Source of the DNA: Pyrus communis
Taxonomy: Eukaryota; Streptophyta; Magnoliopsida; Rosales; Rosaceae
Reading direction: 5' to 3'
Assembly: GCF_963583255.1 (NCBI RefSeq)
Contig: NC_084810.1
Span: forward strand, 6,727,751 to 6,791,750
Length of the DNA: 64,000 nucleotides
The position numbers were made by a program, and so were the translations under genes. Positions 36,560 through 48,880 of this stretch are shown piece by piece (the first letter of the stretch is position 1; each line of letters opens with the position of its first letter). A model generated the notes under the pieces. It worked only from the letters and a program-made list of their open reading frames with translations. It ran no database searches and was not told the origin of the DNA.

Positions 36560-38585
36560 CTATCTGAAAGTCCCTCCAAATGTAGGTGTCCAAAAATCAA
36601 CTGTTGTCTCATGTGTCACCGGGAATGTGCTTGAAACCGGTACTAAACACAGCCCTCTGCTTCTAAGATCTTGCTTTGGACCATCGGGGTCCTTAACTTT
36701 ATCAGAATTCTGCATTGACAGGAAAAAGAAAAATTGCAAGTACAAAATTAATCTACAGTAGATAAAAAAAATTAAGTAGTACCAAGAAGCTGATTGCGTC
36801 TATTGGAATCAGTACATAGGTATTATTTTTCCGAATAGCAGAACGAGAAGAATATATTATACCTGCTGCTGGTGTTGTATGACAGCTCCACTCTTCATGT
36901 ATGGGGTGCTTAAAACCTGATATTATAAGATCAAAACATATTACATATATACATTATTATTTAGCATTATTATATGTGCTTAAGATGCATACATGATATA
37001 GCTTTATGGGACTTACATTAACTTGTTCATGGAGGAACTTGATATATTCGATGGCTTCAGAGAGTACCGAGGCTGTATCAGTCTGACACACAATAATATG
37101 GTTATTTAAAATCATCATACACAATCAAAGTTTTCATTTTATAACTTTGAAAAGATAAAAAATAAAGTAAAGAACACTTTTAAATTCAGAAAGAGAATGA
37201 TATCTCAGACTCTAGCTAGCTAACTCTTGTGAAAGTAAAGAAGATATATAGATAGCGGCGTTTTGGAGCTAAATTTACTTACCTTTCCGAAAGGTGAAAC
37301 TAATTGTTGGAGGGCAGTGATTCTGTCCCCCATCTTCTCTTTCCTCACCTAAAACCAAAGCTACAAGTTCTCATCTATGTCTATGATAAAAGAAAAAGCT
37401 TAACACAACTCATCGCTAGCTTCTTGTCAAACCAAAAAAGAAAAAAGAAAAAAGAGAAGATAAAAAAGGTTACTGCTCATTTTGTACCTTAAAAGCTGGC
37501 AAAGGTGATGAGGTTTCATTCCGAGGCCTTTTGGATGCTGCTTCACTCCCACTTTTCTTCCCCACTGCACCCGATTCCTGAACTTCAGATATATTCTGCT
37601 CAGCCAATATTTAACATGTTAAATGACTCCAATCATGACAATAAAAACCCTAATCATGATGAATATGAAACACAATCGATAATTCTCGTATAATTGTTGC
37701 TTGACATATAATTTTTTTTTTTTATACATGCGATATTAGGAGAGGATTCAAACTTAATTAGCAACTTGAGTGCATTGGCAACTGTTCCTAACCAATTAAG
37801 CTACAAGCAAGTTGGAATATAAAACGTTGATTCATTCCTTAACAAGTTTTTGAAATCCACTAATTGTCTTTAACAACAATTGCGTACCTTCGGTTTTTCA
37901 TCAAATCGTGCCGTGGGAAATTGTGGCTGCAACGAGGGGAAAAAGCTTGGCCGGACGTCTTTCATGGCGGCCTCATGAGGTGCATTCCAAAAGGGAGCAT
38001 CATTAGAAAATTGTAAATGGCTCTGAGGAGGTTGTTTGGGAGGTGATGTTCTTAGAAACTGGGGTACTTTAGACCAAGACGGCAATAGCTCACTAGAGTT
38101 ATTAATTCCATAATTTCCTTGATAAGGAAAATTGATGATTGCTGAACTAGGCTGCTGAGGTTGATTATCATGATGAGGTCCCAATAGTCCTTGCAATATT
38201 GTAGATGGGCTTCCATACAGAGCTGCTGATGCTGAATCCATTTGAAAACCAGAAGGCAATCCTTGACATGTCACCGTGCTTTCACCGGAGCTGTACCGAG
38301 GACTAAACTGTGTTTGATCTAAAGAAAATCCCCGGGTCATTTGCTTAAACTCGTTGTTAGAAGAATCCCCACAACCACCAGCAAACAACTTATCCCTCCA
38401 TTGGAGCTGTTGGTCACTTTCTTGCTGAAAGTTAGCAGTATTGGAGTTCATGTTTTCTTGTAGTATTGATCGAAAACTAGTCTCCTTCTCACCGCGACTG
38501 TATACATATCAAATTATACAAAAATGAATGAAGTGAAAGACAAATTCCCTTTTAGGGTTTCTGTATATTGAGCATCATGACCAAG

Positions 38586-38630
<45 letters not shown>

Positions 38631-39002
38631 CATCCAAAATATAAAATCAAATAATTAGTAATTTTATGTACAGTTATTTTGGACTTACAATAAAGCTTGG
38701 TTCCAATCTGTGGCCTGAGAGGAAAGCCCTAAACCCATCATATGCAAGTTGGGGTCGCTGCCGCCGCCCGCGGAATCAGTCCCTTCTTGCAGCTTGTGAG
38801 TATCATGGAAGACCATAGATGAAGTACCTGAGACCGACCCGGAATCCATAGAAGACCTAGCCTTGATGTCAACTATGTCAGGTTGCCATCCAAAGCTTCC
38901 CAAGGTATTCAGGCTCGAAGACGAGGGCGATGCCCCTGTCTCGAACCTGGTTCTTGACGATGAGTCCCACCAGTTCCCAGGTGTCTGAAATTCATCTGCC
39001 AT
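36560..39002 (-). CDS. bHLH112: bHLH112-like transcription factor, seven exons
   Basis: Nuclear DNA-binding regulator; Arabidopsis bHLH112 is linked to salt and drought responses. Exons on the minus strand: 39002-38689, 38497-37888, 37595-37488, 37348-37283, 37082-37017, 36916-36863, 36709-36560. All are in phase with GT-AG introns and give 455 residues. The protein begins MADEFQTPGNWWDSSSRTRF and carries the family motif MMGLGLSSQATDWNQAL. The bHLH region is KVRKEKMGDRITALQQLVSP, FGKTDTASVLSEAIEYIKFL, HEQVN, VLSTPYMK; the end is VDFWTPTFGG. ATG 39002 was chosen because the upstream in-frame codon is TTG. The basic part lacks the usual His-Glu-Arg E-box contacts, a known trait of this atypical subgroup. 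The close paralogue type bHLH123 is an alternative name. Confidence 0.93.
37705..37813 (-). mobile_element. tRNA-derived SINE in intron 2 of the bHLH gene
   Basis: On the minus strand it reads 'tagcttaattggttagg', a good pol III box A, then 'aagtttgaatcctct', a good box B, then a T/A-rich tail. Spacing fits a tRNA-like head. It lies wholly between exons 2 and 3 and does not touch splice sites. No clear target duplication. Confidence 0.65.
38586..38627. repeat. (TA)n microsatellite in intron 1 of the bHLH gene
   Basis: About 21 TA units, seen directly, within the 191-bp first intron. Likely polymorphic in length. Confidence 0.95.
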
Positions 39003-39186
39003 GGCTAACTGCAACTCAAATTAATTATAAAGGTTGATGCCCAACGGTTGCTGGACTGGTATTCTATTCTTTTGTTCGTGTTGTCTTCAACCTCTTGGAC
39101 GCTACTAGTCTATTTGGAATCTACAAAGCTGTGGCTTCATAAAATGATGATGAGAAGCGGTTCGCTGCATCTCAGAAGTTTATATA

Positions 39187-39194
39187 TATTTATA
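39187..39194 (-). promoter_or_regulatory. TATA box of the bHLH gene
   Basis: TATAAATA on the minus strand, about 185 bp upstream of the ATG at 39002. Motif match only; other AT-rich candidates are nearby. Confidence 0.4.
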
Positions 39195-39259
39195 TTAGGT
39201 GAATTTCAACCGTTTGGGTGTGAAGGAATGAAAGAAGTAACCGGAATGTGGTTGACATT

Positions 39260-40440
39260 TTAGGAGGTGATTAGACAATGAAAGGACCATTTCTAATTAA
39301 ATTTACTTCCTTCATTCCTTTATTTTGTCTTTTAATGCTTTTTTTATATTGCCACTTTTATTTTGTTTCTTCGTTTAATCCTGTGACAATTAGGAGGCAT
39401 ATACTTTGATTGTGTGGTACTGCATGCTATGCTAGGCCGAATTATACATGTATTTTATGGTTTTTGTTTTGGTCTTAATACATGTATGATTGGTTGGCCA
39501 CCCAAAGGGATCCACCCTTCCAAATATTATAGAGCAAGACAAAAGGGTAAAGTCTAGTTAGTACGTCAAAAACCAATTTCTCTGAGGAACTCATAGTAGT
39601 TGGAAACTAACTGGGCATTTCGTTATCAGAGATTGAGAATTTAGTGTTTTAACCTATAAACATTGTATTCTGTCTATTTGGTAAATAGGATAGATGTCTA
39701 ATTAGTTTGTTATTTTGTATGAATAATCTTTAAATAGGTTTCTTAAAAAAAAAAATCAGATTATCAAACCATATTTTTGGATTTCTTTTAAGGTAGTAAG
39801 TATTTTATTAATCCAATAAAACGAACAATATCAACAATCAAGAATATAATTCTAAAAAATAATAATGATGTATTGTACATATTGATTCTCAATCTTAATG
39901 TAGTGAATTTTATTCACCCAAACCATATAGAAAATAAACATTTCTAATGCACAAGCCGGTCCTTGTATAGGTGCACATAAGTACATATTGATCCAGTATG
40001 GGGTTCTGCCTTACCGCTCTCTTATCGTCATCAAGAAATAGACTAATTGGCTAACAAGATGGATGCCCGTAATGTTTAAGCAAAGTCCCCTGAACATTTA
40101 GGCATTTTGTGAAATGAAAAGAGCCCTACTGGGGCTGGAAGAAAGACTTTTTACCTACAATTCTCCTGATGATCTCTTTAGTTAACTATGATAAAAAAGT
40201 GAGATAACCTTTGAACCTTCTAAGACTTAGCTTATTATAAGCCATCTGTTTGGTAGCAACTTTTTTTTCTTTTGTCTTTTACGAAAGAAAAGAGAAACAT
40301 AGTGAGTCAATTGATTATATAATTGATTATATAATTAAAATTTTAGTTTTGAGTGTTAATGGAGTACAGTTGCATGAGAAAAAGCGACACAGCTGAACTA
40401 AGAAGTTAAGTGAGAAGGTTGCTAGTATTTCTCAAAGAAA
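39260..40440. other. Intergenic DNA, no gene seen
   Basis: Upstream spacer of the bHLH gene; only short frames and AT-rich runs. Confidence 0.4.
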
Positions 40441-40446
40441 AAGGTA

Positions 40447-40891
40447 CAGCCTAAAAACTGGCCTTGTTACCATAATTATGATACCATTTTGTATTGTTAA
40501 CTTTAATCTTACTATTATTTTGTAATTTTGGACTGTAAAGTTTGACAACGTTGTAATCATACCATTTTAACTGTAATTCATGCATTGAATTTTAACGTCA
40601 TGTGTAGCATACTAAACGTGAAAATAGAAAGCTCAAAAATGAATAACGATAATGTGTAGTTCCATGGCAGCCTAAAAACTGACCTTGTTACCATGCATAA
40701 TTATAATACCATTTTGTATTGCTAACTTTAATCTTACTATTATTTTATAATTTTGGACTGTAATGTGTGAGAATACTGTAATCATACATTTCTTGTAATT
40801 CAAGCATTGAATTTTAACGCCATGTGTAGCATACTAAATGTAAAAATAGAAAGCTCGAAAGTGAATAACTATAATGTGTAGTTCCATGGCA
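40447..40891. repeat. Direct tandem duplication, period 221 bp
   Basis: 'cagcctaaaaactg' starts at 40447 and again at 40668. Both units run through 'taccattttgtattg' and 'ttactattattttgtaattttgg' to 'gtgtagttccatggca'. Identity is high but not perfect, so the duplication is not brand new. Confidence 0.85.
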
Positions 40892-41158
40892 ACTACTAAT
40901 AATGACTAATGTATGTAATATAACAAGATATTCGTAGTGTAACAATCAATATTGGTAGTGCAATTTACAATATCATTTTGTAACCTTCTCTTGTTAATAT
41001 GTTCATGTAAACAATGAGTGTCAATACATTTTTAAGTATTGTAGAACTTTCATAAACTAAAATAATTTCTTAGCTTCTATTTATTTTTTCCATCAATCGC
41101 TTCCCTTGCAAATCCATTCTGGAAAGAAAAATGGAAAAAGAATAGTACTTGCTTTAAC

Positions 41159-41643
41159 CAAGGTTCTAAAATATGTTAGGTGCTAGTCAAGCGGCTAACT
41201 GGAGCCTAGCACTTAGGCGCCTAGGCGGACTAGGTGAATTTAATTAAATCTATTATATTTTGTGTAAATAAGTGTTTATTTATACTTAAAATATATATGA
41301 TTTCATCATAAACTACAAAATGGAATGACATATATATTATGAGCTATTGGAACATAATGAAACCATGGGGAACAAGTATTTAATGTGTGTTCCTTTAAGT
41401 ATTCAACAAGTCTCTTACAATTTATTGAAAAAATAAAATGCAAAATGAAAGTTATCTATTTTTTGTCTAAGTGAGTCGCAAACTAGGTGAGGCTGGGCGG
41501 GCTAGGCAGGTGCCTAGGCGGTCTAGGCCGGTGCCTCAATAGGTCTAGGCGCCCTTTATTAATTTTCAAACGCCTAGACATTAATCGGGACGGTGACCAA
41601 CCACCCGCCTAGACGGCGCTAGGCTAAGATTTTTAGAACAGTG
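41159..41643. mobile_element. hAT-type MITE, uninterrupted copy
   Basis: The left end is CAAGGTTCTAAAA; the right end reads inwards as CACTGTTCTAAAAA. Flanks 'gctttaac' (41151-41158) and 'actttaac' (41644-41651) are an 8-bp target duplication with one change. The interior has the same 'gcctaggcggactaggtg' text and the same AT-rich centre as the split copy at 4732-6240. It lacks the MULE-type insert, so it serves as an empty-site reference. Confidence 0.8.
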
Positions 41644-41651
41644 ACTTTAAC

Positions 41652-42589
41652 AGAAGTAAAAAAGTATTTCTTCAACCAAAAAGGTGTTCGAACTATTCCT
41701 TGACAATCCTATTAATTTAAGACTGGTCAACCAATTTGAAATATATATTGTAAAAAAAAAAGGGAAATTTTGAAATAGGTCCAATTTTATAGACTACCTT
41801 TTGAAATATATCCAATTTTTAGTGATTTTTGACTTTTGAAATAGGTCCAATTTTTAGTTACTTTGAACCCAATTCAAAAAACCCCTTGCAAAAACTAGTC
41901 GCATCGCCTAAACCCTAGATTTTACAATTCAGGTGTACCTCCTTGAAAATTATGACTTGATAATTCACAACTCAGGTGTATTCCTTGTTCATTTTAATTG
42001 TGATAAAAGTAGTTGAAGGATCAACGTCCAGAGGAGGGGCAAAGTAAAAGGGTGAAGCTAAAGAAGTTGGAATTGCGTATCATAGTTTGTTCATGGAATA
42101 TAAAGGAGTCCTTAATTGACCAGTGCATTGTAAACTCGCTTGTTTGTAATTAGTGAGCGGAAATAGGTAATACCTCTGGCATTTTGTTTAAGGCCCTTCT
42201 GATCCATTGACAAATTTAATTTCGCTCGTGTATAACTTTCTCTTTTATTGTTTTTATTTTTTATTTTTTTTTGTTGAAAGTAAGAGTAAATTTTTTTGCC
42301 ATTCTACCAAACCATACAATTACTGTACTTTATCATATACCGATTTTGTGCTATTTTTTGTGCCAATCGGTAATCTTACATTAATTGTACCGAGCCAAAG
42401 ATATTTGTTATGATATTGGTATCCAAAATTGATAAAGACGATATTGGCGTACCGTAGCATCTCTACTTATGATTTAACATCTCATTCAAAGATACTTTAA
42501 TGCAATATTCAATATGCTACTAAATTGGAAAAAAAAAACAAAAACCTATACGAACAACAAGTAATATTAAATGAGTAATGATAGGGTTA
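41652..42589. other. Intergenic DNA, no gene seen
   Basis: Short repeated phrase 'gaaataggtccaatttt' at 41773, 41802 (variant) and 41837; a similar phrase occurs near 48890-48955. No coding content is supported. Confidence 0.4.
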
Positions 42590-42800
42590 CTAAATTTCTA
42601 AACAAAATTTTGTAACCAAATGATATGGATGTTTATGATTGAATTATGGGTAAGGCTAGGATGACCAAATTTTGTAAAGTAAATAATGTGGTAGTTGATA
42701 ATTGGATTATTACTTAAGTATTGATTAATGTGCTTATTTCCTATTGATGACACATCACTTGATTTGCAAATTTGGTTTCCCTAACTTTAACCTTGACTTA
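42590..42800. repeat. MITE-like block, partly repeated at 42964-43075
   Basis: The right part 'attgattaatgtgcttattt...tcacttgatttgcaaatttggttt' recurs after the next element as 'gtttattaatgtgtttattt...ttacttgatttacaaattcagttt'. The two halves look like two copies of one small element separated by the MITE at 42808. The ends are not clear. Confidence 0.5.
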
Positions 42801-42807
42801 TTATTTA

Positions 42808-42956
42808 GGGTGTGCTATCTACACACCCCATTTTATTTCTCACACACCCTTTGATAATTTCTGTCCGTAGATTTTTTTTTAGTTCATCTAATCCGACGGT
42901 CGAAAATTAAAAAGATGTGTGAGAAGTAAAATGGAGTGTGTGGATATCACACCTCA
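42808..42956. mobile_element. Short MITE with palindromic arms
   Basis: The left arm 'gggtgtgctatctacacacc...ttatttctcacacac' is matched in reverse by the right arm 'gtgtgagaagtaaaatggagtgtgtggatatcacacc'. The centre reads 'cgtagatttttt...atccgacggtcg'. Flanking direct repeats TTATTTA lie at 42801-42807 and 42957-42963; a 3-bp TTA duplication, as PIF/Harbinger elements make, is also compatible. Confidence 0.75.
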
Positions 42957-43075
42957 TTATTTAAGTGTTTATTAATGTGTTTATTTTTTTTATTAATAAC
43001 TCATTACTTGATTTACAAATTCAGTTTAAATTTTTGATCTCCTTAGTATTATCCGTATTAAATTTTAACTTAAAA

Positions 43076-44158
43076 AAAAAGGATGGGATAAAGAGGCGGC
43101 AGGGGGGGTGGCAGATGAAGGAAATTAGATTAGATTTTAAATATCACTATGACTTTTGCAATACGAGTCAATCAGTGAGAGTCCACGAGGCGTGCAAGCG
43201 TGCGAAGACAAGTGGGACCCATTTTTTTCAAATTTCCAGCCACCCTAGGAGTCAGAGCCCTGAATGTGACCGGATTGTATATTCTTCTTCCTACCTAATC
43301 ATTTGGCCTACCCAAACACCCAACACAAAACACACATGACACATGCACCCACCATGACCCGATGACCATCCATCCGTCGTGGTCATCAAAATATCAGTTA
43401 ATCGGGATAACAATTTATATGGCACATGTTAATTCTCATGTGATGTTTAAGTTTGATAATATATTATTATTTTAAAAAAAAATTTACACATAATATTATA
43501 TTTTTGAATTATAATATCAATACGACGATGAGCCTAACTATTTCATGCAAGTTATTACGGCTAATTAGCTCAAAAAATGCTACTAGTATACTACAAAATT
43601 ATCAACTGTTTGTGCGTTGATGATTATTGATTGTTAAGGAAATCTCATAATTGATCAACAGTTCGATATCAAATTAATGATGGCTTATTACGTGGTTATG
43701 ACAACCTCTTATCTTAAAATTATAATATTAATTAATCAAAAAACAGTCACTTAAATTCATGTGAGCAGCTGTTCCTAACACAACTCCAATAATCACACAT
43801 AATCCGCACATTTATGTGAAGGAGAGACAAAATGGTTGCTGTATCGATCAACGTTGTGAAAGAAGTGGTACGACTTAGTGGGGGCACTTGAGGAGTGAAG
43901 TGGGTCAAACAAGTATACAATTTCTCTACAAGCTCTCTTGAAATGGAAAGTGCATGGTGGTTCTAGGGTTTGATTACAATTGGATCATGGTGAAGAAATC
44001 ATAAATTTAACCAACGAGGGTGTTCTTGAGCGGTTATTGATCGTGATTTTTATGTCAAGAAATTTGATTGAACTGCCAAATTTAATCTCTAATCCGAAGA
44101 TCACACCAACAAATAAAAACAATTAAAAAAAGCTAATAAAATAGTAATTAAGTACAAC
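43076..44158. other. Intergenic DNA, no gene seen
   Basis: A 124-codon frame at 42965-43339 runs from MITE sequence into a GC-richer patch and has no recognisable motif. Nothing is supported as a gene. Confidence 0.35.
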
Positions 44159-44175
44159 CTACATAAATTACGTGT

Positions 44176-44343
44176 TTTTTTTTTTTAATAAACGATATTA
44201 TTTACGCTAAAGGGGAAGTGATGAGTTTAGCCTCATAATGTGCTAGCAATAATGTGATTCCAATTCGCCTTTGGCAAGAATCGAACCTAAGACCTCTTAC
44301 TTACAAGTAAAGATAAATACTATTAGACCGTAGTACTAAGTGA
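44176..44343 (-). mobile_element. tRNA-derived SINE with perfect 17-bp target duplication
   Basis: The 17-bp repeat CTACATAAATTACGTGT flanks it at 44159-44175 and 44344-44360 without a mismatch. On the minus strand the head contains 'cttgtaagtaagaggtctta' and a box-B-like 'ggttcgattcttgcc'. The body has 'cacattattgctagcac' and 'gcgtaaataatatcgttt', then a poly-A tail (poly-T at 44176-44186 on the plus strand). This layout defines a SINE. Confidence 0.88.
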
Positions 44344-44360
44344 CTACATAAATTACGTGT

Positions 44361-46412
44361 AAAAAGACTTAACTAACACTAATTGCATTGAACCTTTTGC
44401 CTAAGTTCCCATTGCTCAAGATCCCCTAGGAGACAACTGTAGCCCAACTTAACACACCTCAAGTAATACGGCAACAAGCAAATATAGCACGCGAAAAAAA
44501 AGATGGCTCGACAAGCACTCGAGTTGTTCTTGAGGGGGGTTGGGGATCGAGTTATCAAGCAATGGGAAGTAGGCAAAATCTTTTAATCCATTTAGGGTTA
44601 GTTGGCAAAGTTCTAAGAATTTTATAAAGAGGGAGTCTATGAAACAGCAGTTTTTCAAGTATGCCTTTTAAATTTATGTAATTATCCGCTTATCACTAGA
44701 AAATAGATTAGACCACCCAACCCATCGATTGCCTTAAATCATGAAGTCCTCCTCAAATTTGTGAAAATTATGACTGTGAAGTGTGAACAACAACAACAAC
44801 AACGGTAGATATCTTGGTCACACTGAAAATCATGATGGTTTATGACGAAGCTGTTGTAATTGTGTTCAATTGAAAGGTACAAAAAATATTCAGAATTTTT
44901 GGTTACGAGCTACTAAAATATGTGCACAATTTTTGGTTGGCTGTTACCTACTATTGGGATTCATGATCAATTCCCAAAATATTACAGAAAGTAATCAAAT
45001 ATTTTGAAGGTTGTCAATTGCTGACTACTACTGATTCGTTACATAATTTTCAGTTGATTGCACTTAACTATTGCATACTTTTCGGTTGATTGCTGCTGTG
45101 GGACTCAAAATGTTCCAAAATTCAATGAAAATCAACTAAATATTTGGGGAATTGTCAGTTATTATTTATTGAAGCGTTACGTAGGTTTGATTATTAGTTG
45201 CTACTGAATAATATATAGGAGTTATGATGGTCTCAATAATCATTCATGATACAGAAAACAAGTTTTTCATATTAAACCTTAAGGGTGTCTTCAACATAAA
45301 CATGAAAATATATGCAATGAATGATGATTTAATATAGTGATACTAGTCTAATTAGGATTGATTTGAAGTAATTGGAACAATTCATTTACAGTATTCCCCA
45401 AATCTCTCAACATTTTACTAAGGAAGCCTTGGTTGGTGCTATTTTATCTGCGGGAGGAACTCATTGGTTTCATAGAGAAGATGATGCCATATCGCCGTAA
45501 GCATGAGGTGTGCAAGCTGACAAACTCAGAGAATATGCTTACTCGGAGATTGAGACACAAAGTAGTGACATCCATCGTGTGAGAGAGAGAAGGAGAGAAA
45601 GAGCGCCACACGAGTGAGGAATGAGTAAGAGAGACGATGAAGAAGTAGGATGAGCTGACCAAACTACATAGATTGACAGAGAAAAAGCAAATACAAAGCA
45701 CATGACATTAGCATTGAGCAGCATGCAAGTGCAAGAAAGAAAATCTTTCACAAATCAACACTACTACTGCTGCTGCTGCTGTTCCTTCGTACCTTTATTT
45801 TAGGTCCATGCGTTTTTCTCAATACAAAGCTGCTTTACTGTCTATTTTTCTCATCTTTCATACTTTATACATTTGTATATATATTTTTAGGTCAGCCCCA
45901 AAAATTAGATTGATACACGCACCCTCCATTCTCAATGGGTAGGTTTAGTTGTGGAAAACATTCACCAAACTAATAATTAGACACTTCTTTCTCCAAACTA
46001 GATTAACTGATTGGAGCTTAATTACTTTTAAATACATTGTTATGTCATTAGCTAGGCACGCTGACACTCACTAATAGCTACTAGTAGCTAATTGTGTGAT
46101 AGTTTGATGTGATGGATTGGAGTAGTGATCTTCATCGGCCATGCGTTTTCCTAAGTCAAAAGTCAGAGTTATTTAGATATTTAACAAGGTCAACTGGCAT
46201 GATTTTGGAGATTGACTATGGGCGTGGACTTCAGGAGCAATTCGGACGGTTCAGATTCAATGGGTTTTGACTTTGATTATTTTCTGTGTTTACTTGTTTC
46301 TTTCAAGTTGGCTAACTACTTAATTCGTGCTCTATTTGTTTACATGTGAACGCTTTGCACTAAGCTAATCTGTGAAAGGCCTTTCTTACACGTATATCAC
46401 AAAAAGTTAGGT
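44361..46412. other. Intergenic DNA, no gene seen
   Basis: Scattered short frames without motifs. Simple repeats (CAA)n at 44786-44802 and (CTG)n at 45768-45782. No RNA gene is recognised. Confidence 0.4.
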
Positions 46413-46429
46413 GCGATCGTCTACGTATT

Positions 46430-46584
46430 TTTTTTTAAATATTATATAATAGAAGTGGGTTAGTGGATCAAGTCTCTAAGGGTCAGTTATAATTATTTAG
46501 TTCAAATTCGTCTTTTGTGATAATCGAGTCTAAGACTTCTTACTATAAATGAAAAGAAGTGTCGTTAGTCCGTACTACTGAGTA
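46430..46584 (-). mobile_element. tRNA-derived SINE with perfect 17-bp target duplication
   Basis: GCGATCGTCTACGTATT occurs at 46413-46429 and 46585-46601 without a mismatch. The inside is a diverged copy of the same SINE family: head 'gtacggactaacgaca', box-B-like 'gactcgattatcac', and a poly-A tail seen as poly-T at 46428-46436. The body is more diverged than the flanks, so a diverged source copy may have moved recently. Confidence 0.82.
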
Positions 46585-46601
46585 GCGATCGTCTACGTAT
46601 T

Positions 46602-48570
46602 ATTCACCCACATGGAGATTGTTAATCTGCTATATTAGCATGTGAGCGTTGAATCTTAAAAACTAATTGCCAATACAAGAGAGTTGCATGTCCAAAATTA
46701 TACAAAATATTAGACATACATAGAATTTACTTTCTTAATGTGAGATTCATTCTCTCAACAGTACCTCATTCTCTCGATAAATACCCTCCTTCTACATTTC
46801 TATTTTTTGTAAATTTTAATTACATTATTCATCAAGAAAAAAATTACAAAGAAAATTAAATTCAGAAATCTTTCCATTTCCCTTGCCTTCATCCCCTCCC
46901 TCTTGTTCAACCATGACCAACTATCCACGGCCAAATGCCTCAATGATGCCGTATCAGTTTTTTTCTTTCCTATTGAGGATGACAGATACTTTTTACAGAA
47001 TGTCAACGGTAGTGGCTTCTCCTCTATTTGTCGCCAAGATAATGGAGTCATCACATAATTAAATTACCTCTCGATCGAGACAGATGTGCAATGGTAGGAG
47101 GATCCTTGTTATTTCATTCAGCATGAACTCAAAACTAATACTTTACTAATGATTGTAACCCTAAACCCTAATATTGTATTAATGATTGTACACGCATATT
47201 ATACGAGCAAATACAAAATATCAAACATGCCACATCTTTTACCGTCACACACCCAATAAGTTTTAGAAATGATTAATTGGGGGACTCAATAGGCAAGGGA
47301 CTAAAATAGTGATAAATGTATGTGTGTGTAATTATGTTGTTCGTTTTTATATTTTGTTTTCTGCTTACTCAGCCACTAGAGAGACCAACTAAGACTTCCA
47401 CTTTGTTCATCTACACTCTACAACCTGTATAATATTAGCCGAAAGACTGTAGGCCGACTTTCTAAAAGTTTGCTCTCCAAAGGACAAGGGCTCCATGGAT
47501 ATGTATAAAAATATACAAGATATTTTTTTAAATATAGCAACTAAAAATAATTCAATCAGATCATTAAAAAAAAATGAGAGGCAGCTATGGACCTTACGCC
47601 ATATATAGTTTCTTAGTCAAGTAAGATATACAAATGGCTTAATTAGTGGAAAATAATACTATTAAGTGGTTTGTTATCACGATCATAAGTTGGTTGATTA
47701 AGTTTTAAACATGTGGTATTCAGCAAATGTGCAAGTATCCTTTTCTTAAACTTGTCCAAGTTCTTGTCACCTTCACCAACCTTCCCTAATCTCACCATTC
47801 ATTTCCCGCATCTGTTTTTTTTACTCTTCGTTTTTCTTTTTTTAATTATTATTATTATTATTTGCATTTGCATTTGCATTTTTGCAATGTTACGTAAGCG
47901 ATGCTAGGGCAAGGTTTTCCCTTACATTATTGTTAGGGTTTACTTCTATGCCTTATACGACCATCTCTCTTTTTTGTCGACTTTGTTTGAATTTTGTGGG
48001 TTGAAATTTTTAGTTGAATATATTCAGTATACATTCAATAAGACGATGATAATGAATTAATAATATGACTAGTGGCTGATGCCTTGTCGCCCAAATGAGT
48101 CTTCCCGCAACTGGTGGGGTTGACATGGATCTTGACCTTCTTTGATGAAACATTCCCTAAGTCATGATTGGTCACCCCATCTATATTCTGACCTTGTTAT
48201 AATCCTACAATATTTGAGGACTAGGGTGGAAAGTTGAATGCTGATTTATATCTTGTCCTCTTATGCTTTTATTTCAAAACCATTCTATTATTTTTGTTGT
48301 CAATCTGGCTGCGATTGATGTTTTCTATGAAAATTTCTTAGTCTCTTGACAACTTAAAGTGAATACTAGAAAGTGATGACATGCATCTCACTTAAGAAAA
48401 AAAAAAACAACTTTTTTTCTTCTACAAATTAATTATGTTATCGTGAATCGAATTTCTCCTATAGTCTATTGAATATTAAATCAAAAATTACTTTCAATAA
48501 TATCACTTTAATAACACATGTTTTGTCATATATAACTTACCAACTATTACTATGATACTTTATTATGTTT
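46602..48570. other. Intergenic DNA, no gene seen
   Basis: Short frames at 46800-47054 (minus) and 47713-47907 (plus) have no recognisable motif; the latter ends in 'attatt' and 'gcattt' simple repeats at 47846-47885. Confidence 0.4.
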
Positions 48571-48578
48571 TATGAAAC

Positions 48579-48738
48579 TCTTTTTTTTGAACAAATCATA
48601 TTATCTACATCAAGAGAGAGGGGTAGACTTAGCCTCACAATGGGCTAACAATAATGTGGTTCAAATTCACCTTTGGTGAGTAATACCTCTAACTTATAAG
48701 TGAATAGAAATATCACTAGACCTTAGTACTAAGTGACC
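48579..48738 (-). mobile_element. tRNA-derived SINE with short target duplication
   Basis: TATGAAAC flanks it at 48571-48578 and 48739-48746. The minus-strand text carries the family body: 'aaccacattattgttagccc', 'ttgtgaggctaagtctaccc', 'gtagataatatgattt'. It ends in a poly-A tail, seen as poly-T at 48581-48588. Confidence 0.78.
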
Positions 48739-48779
48739 TATGAAACCAAATTATAGTTCGAAGTATCAAATATTTCATG

Positions 48780-48880
48780 GAAAGGCTATAAGGGTTATCC
48801 TAGTAGTGAGGGTGCGCACGGCGATAAGTAGGAGTCGGCTAGGTCTCGAGTTTGAGACCCTCTAGTGTAAAAAAAAGGTA
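48780..48880 (+). repeat. SINE-like fragment with tRNA-type boxes
   Basis: 'ggttatcctagtagtgaggg' resembles box A and 'ggtctcgagtttgagaccct' resembles box B, with an A-rich tail at 48870-48877. It belongs to a different family from the SINE just upstream. No target duplication was found. Confidence 0.45.

Noticed and set aside
42965..43339. A 124-codon plus-strand frame.
   Set aside because: It begins in MITE sequence and has no domain, signal peptide or splice partner.
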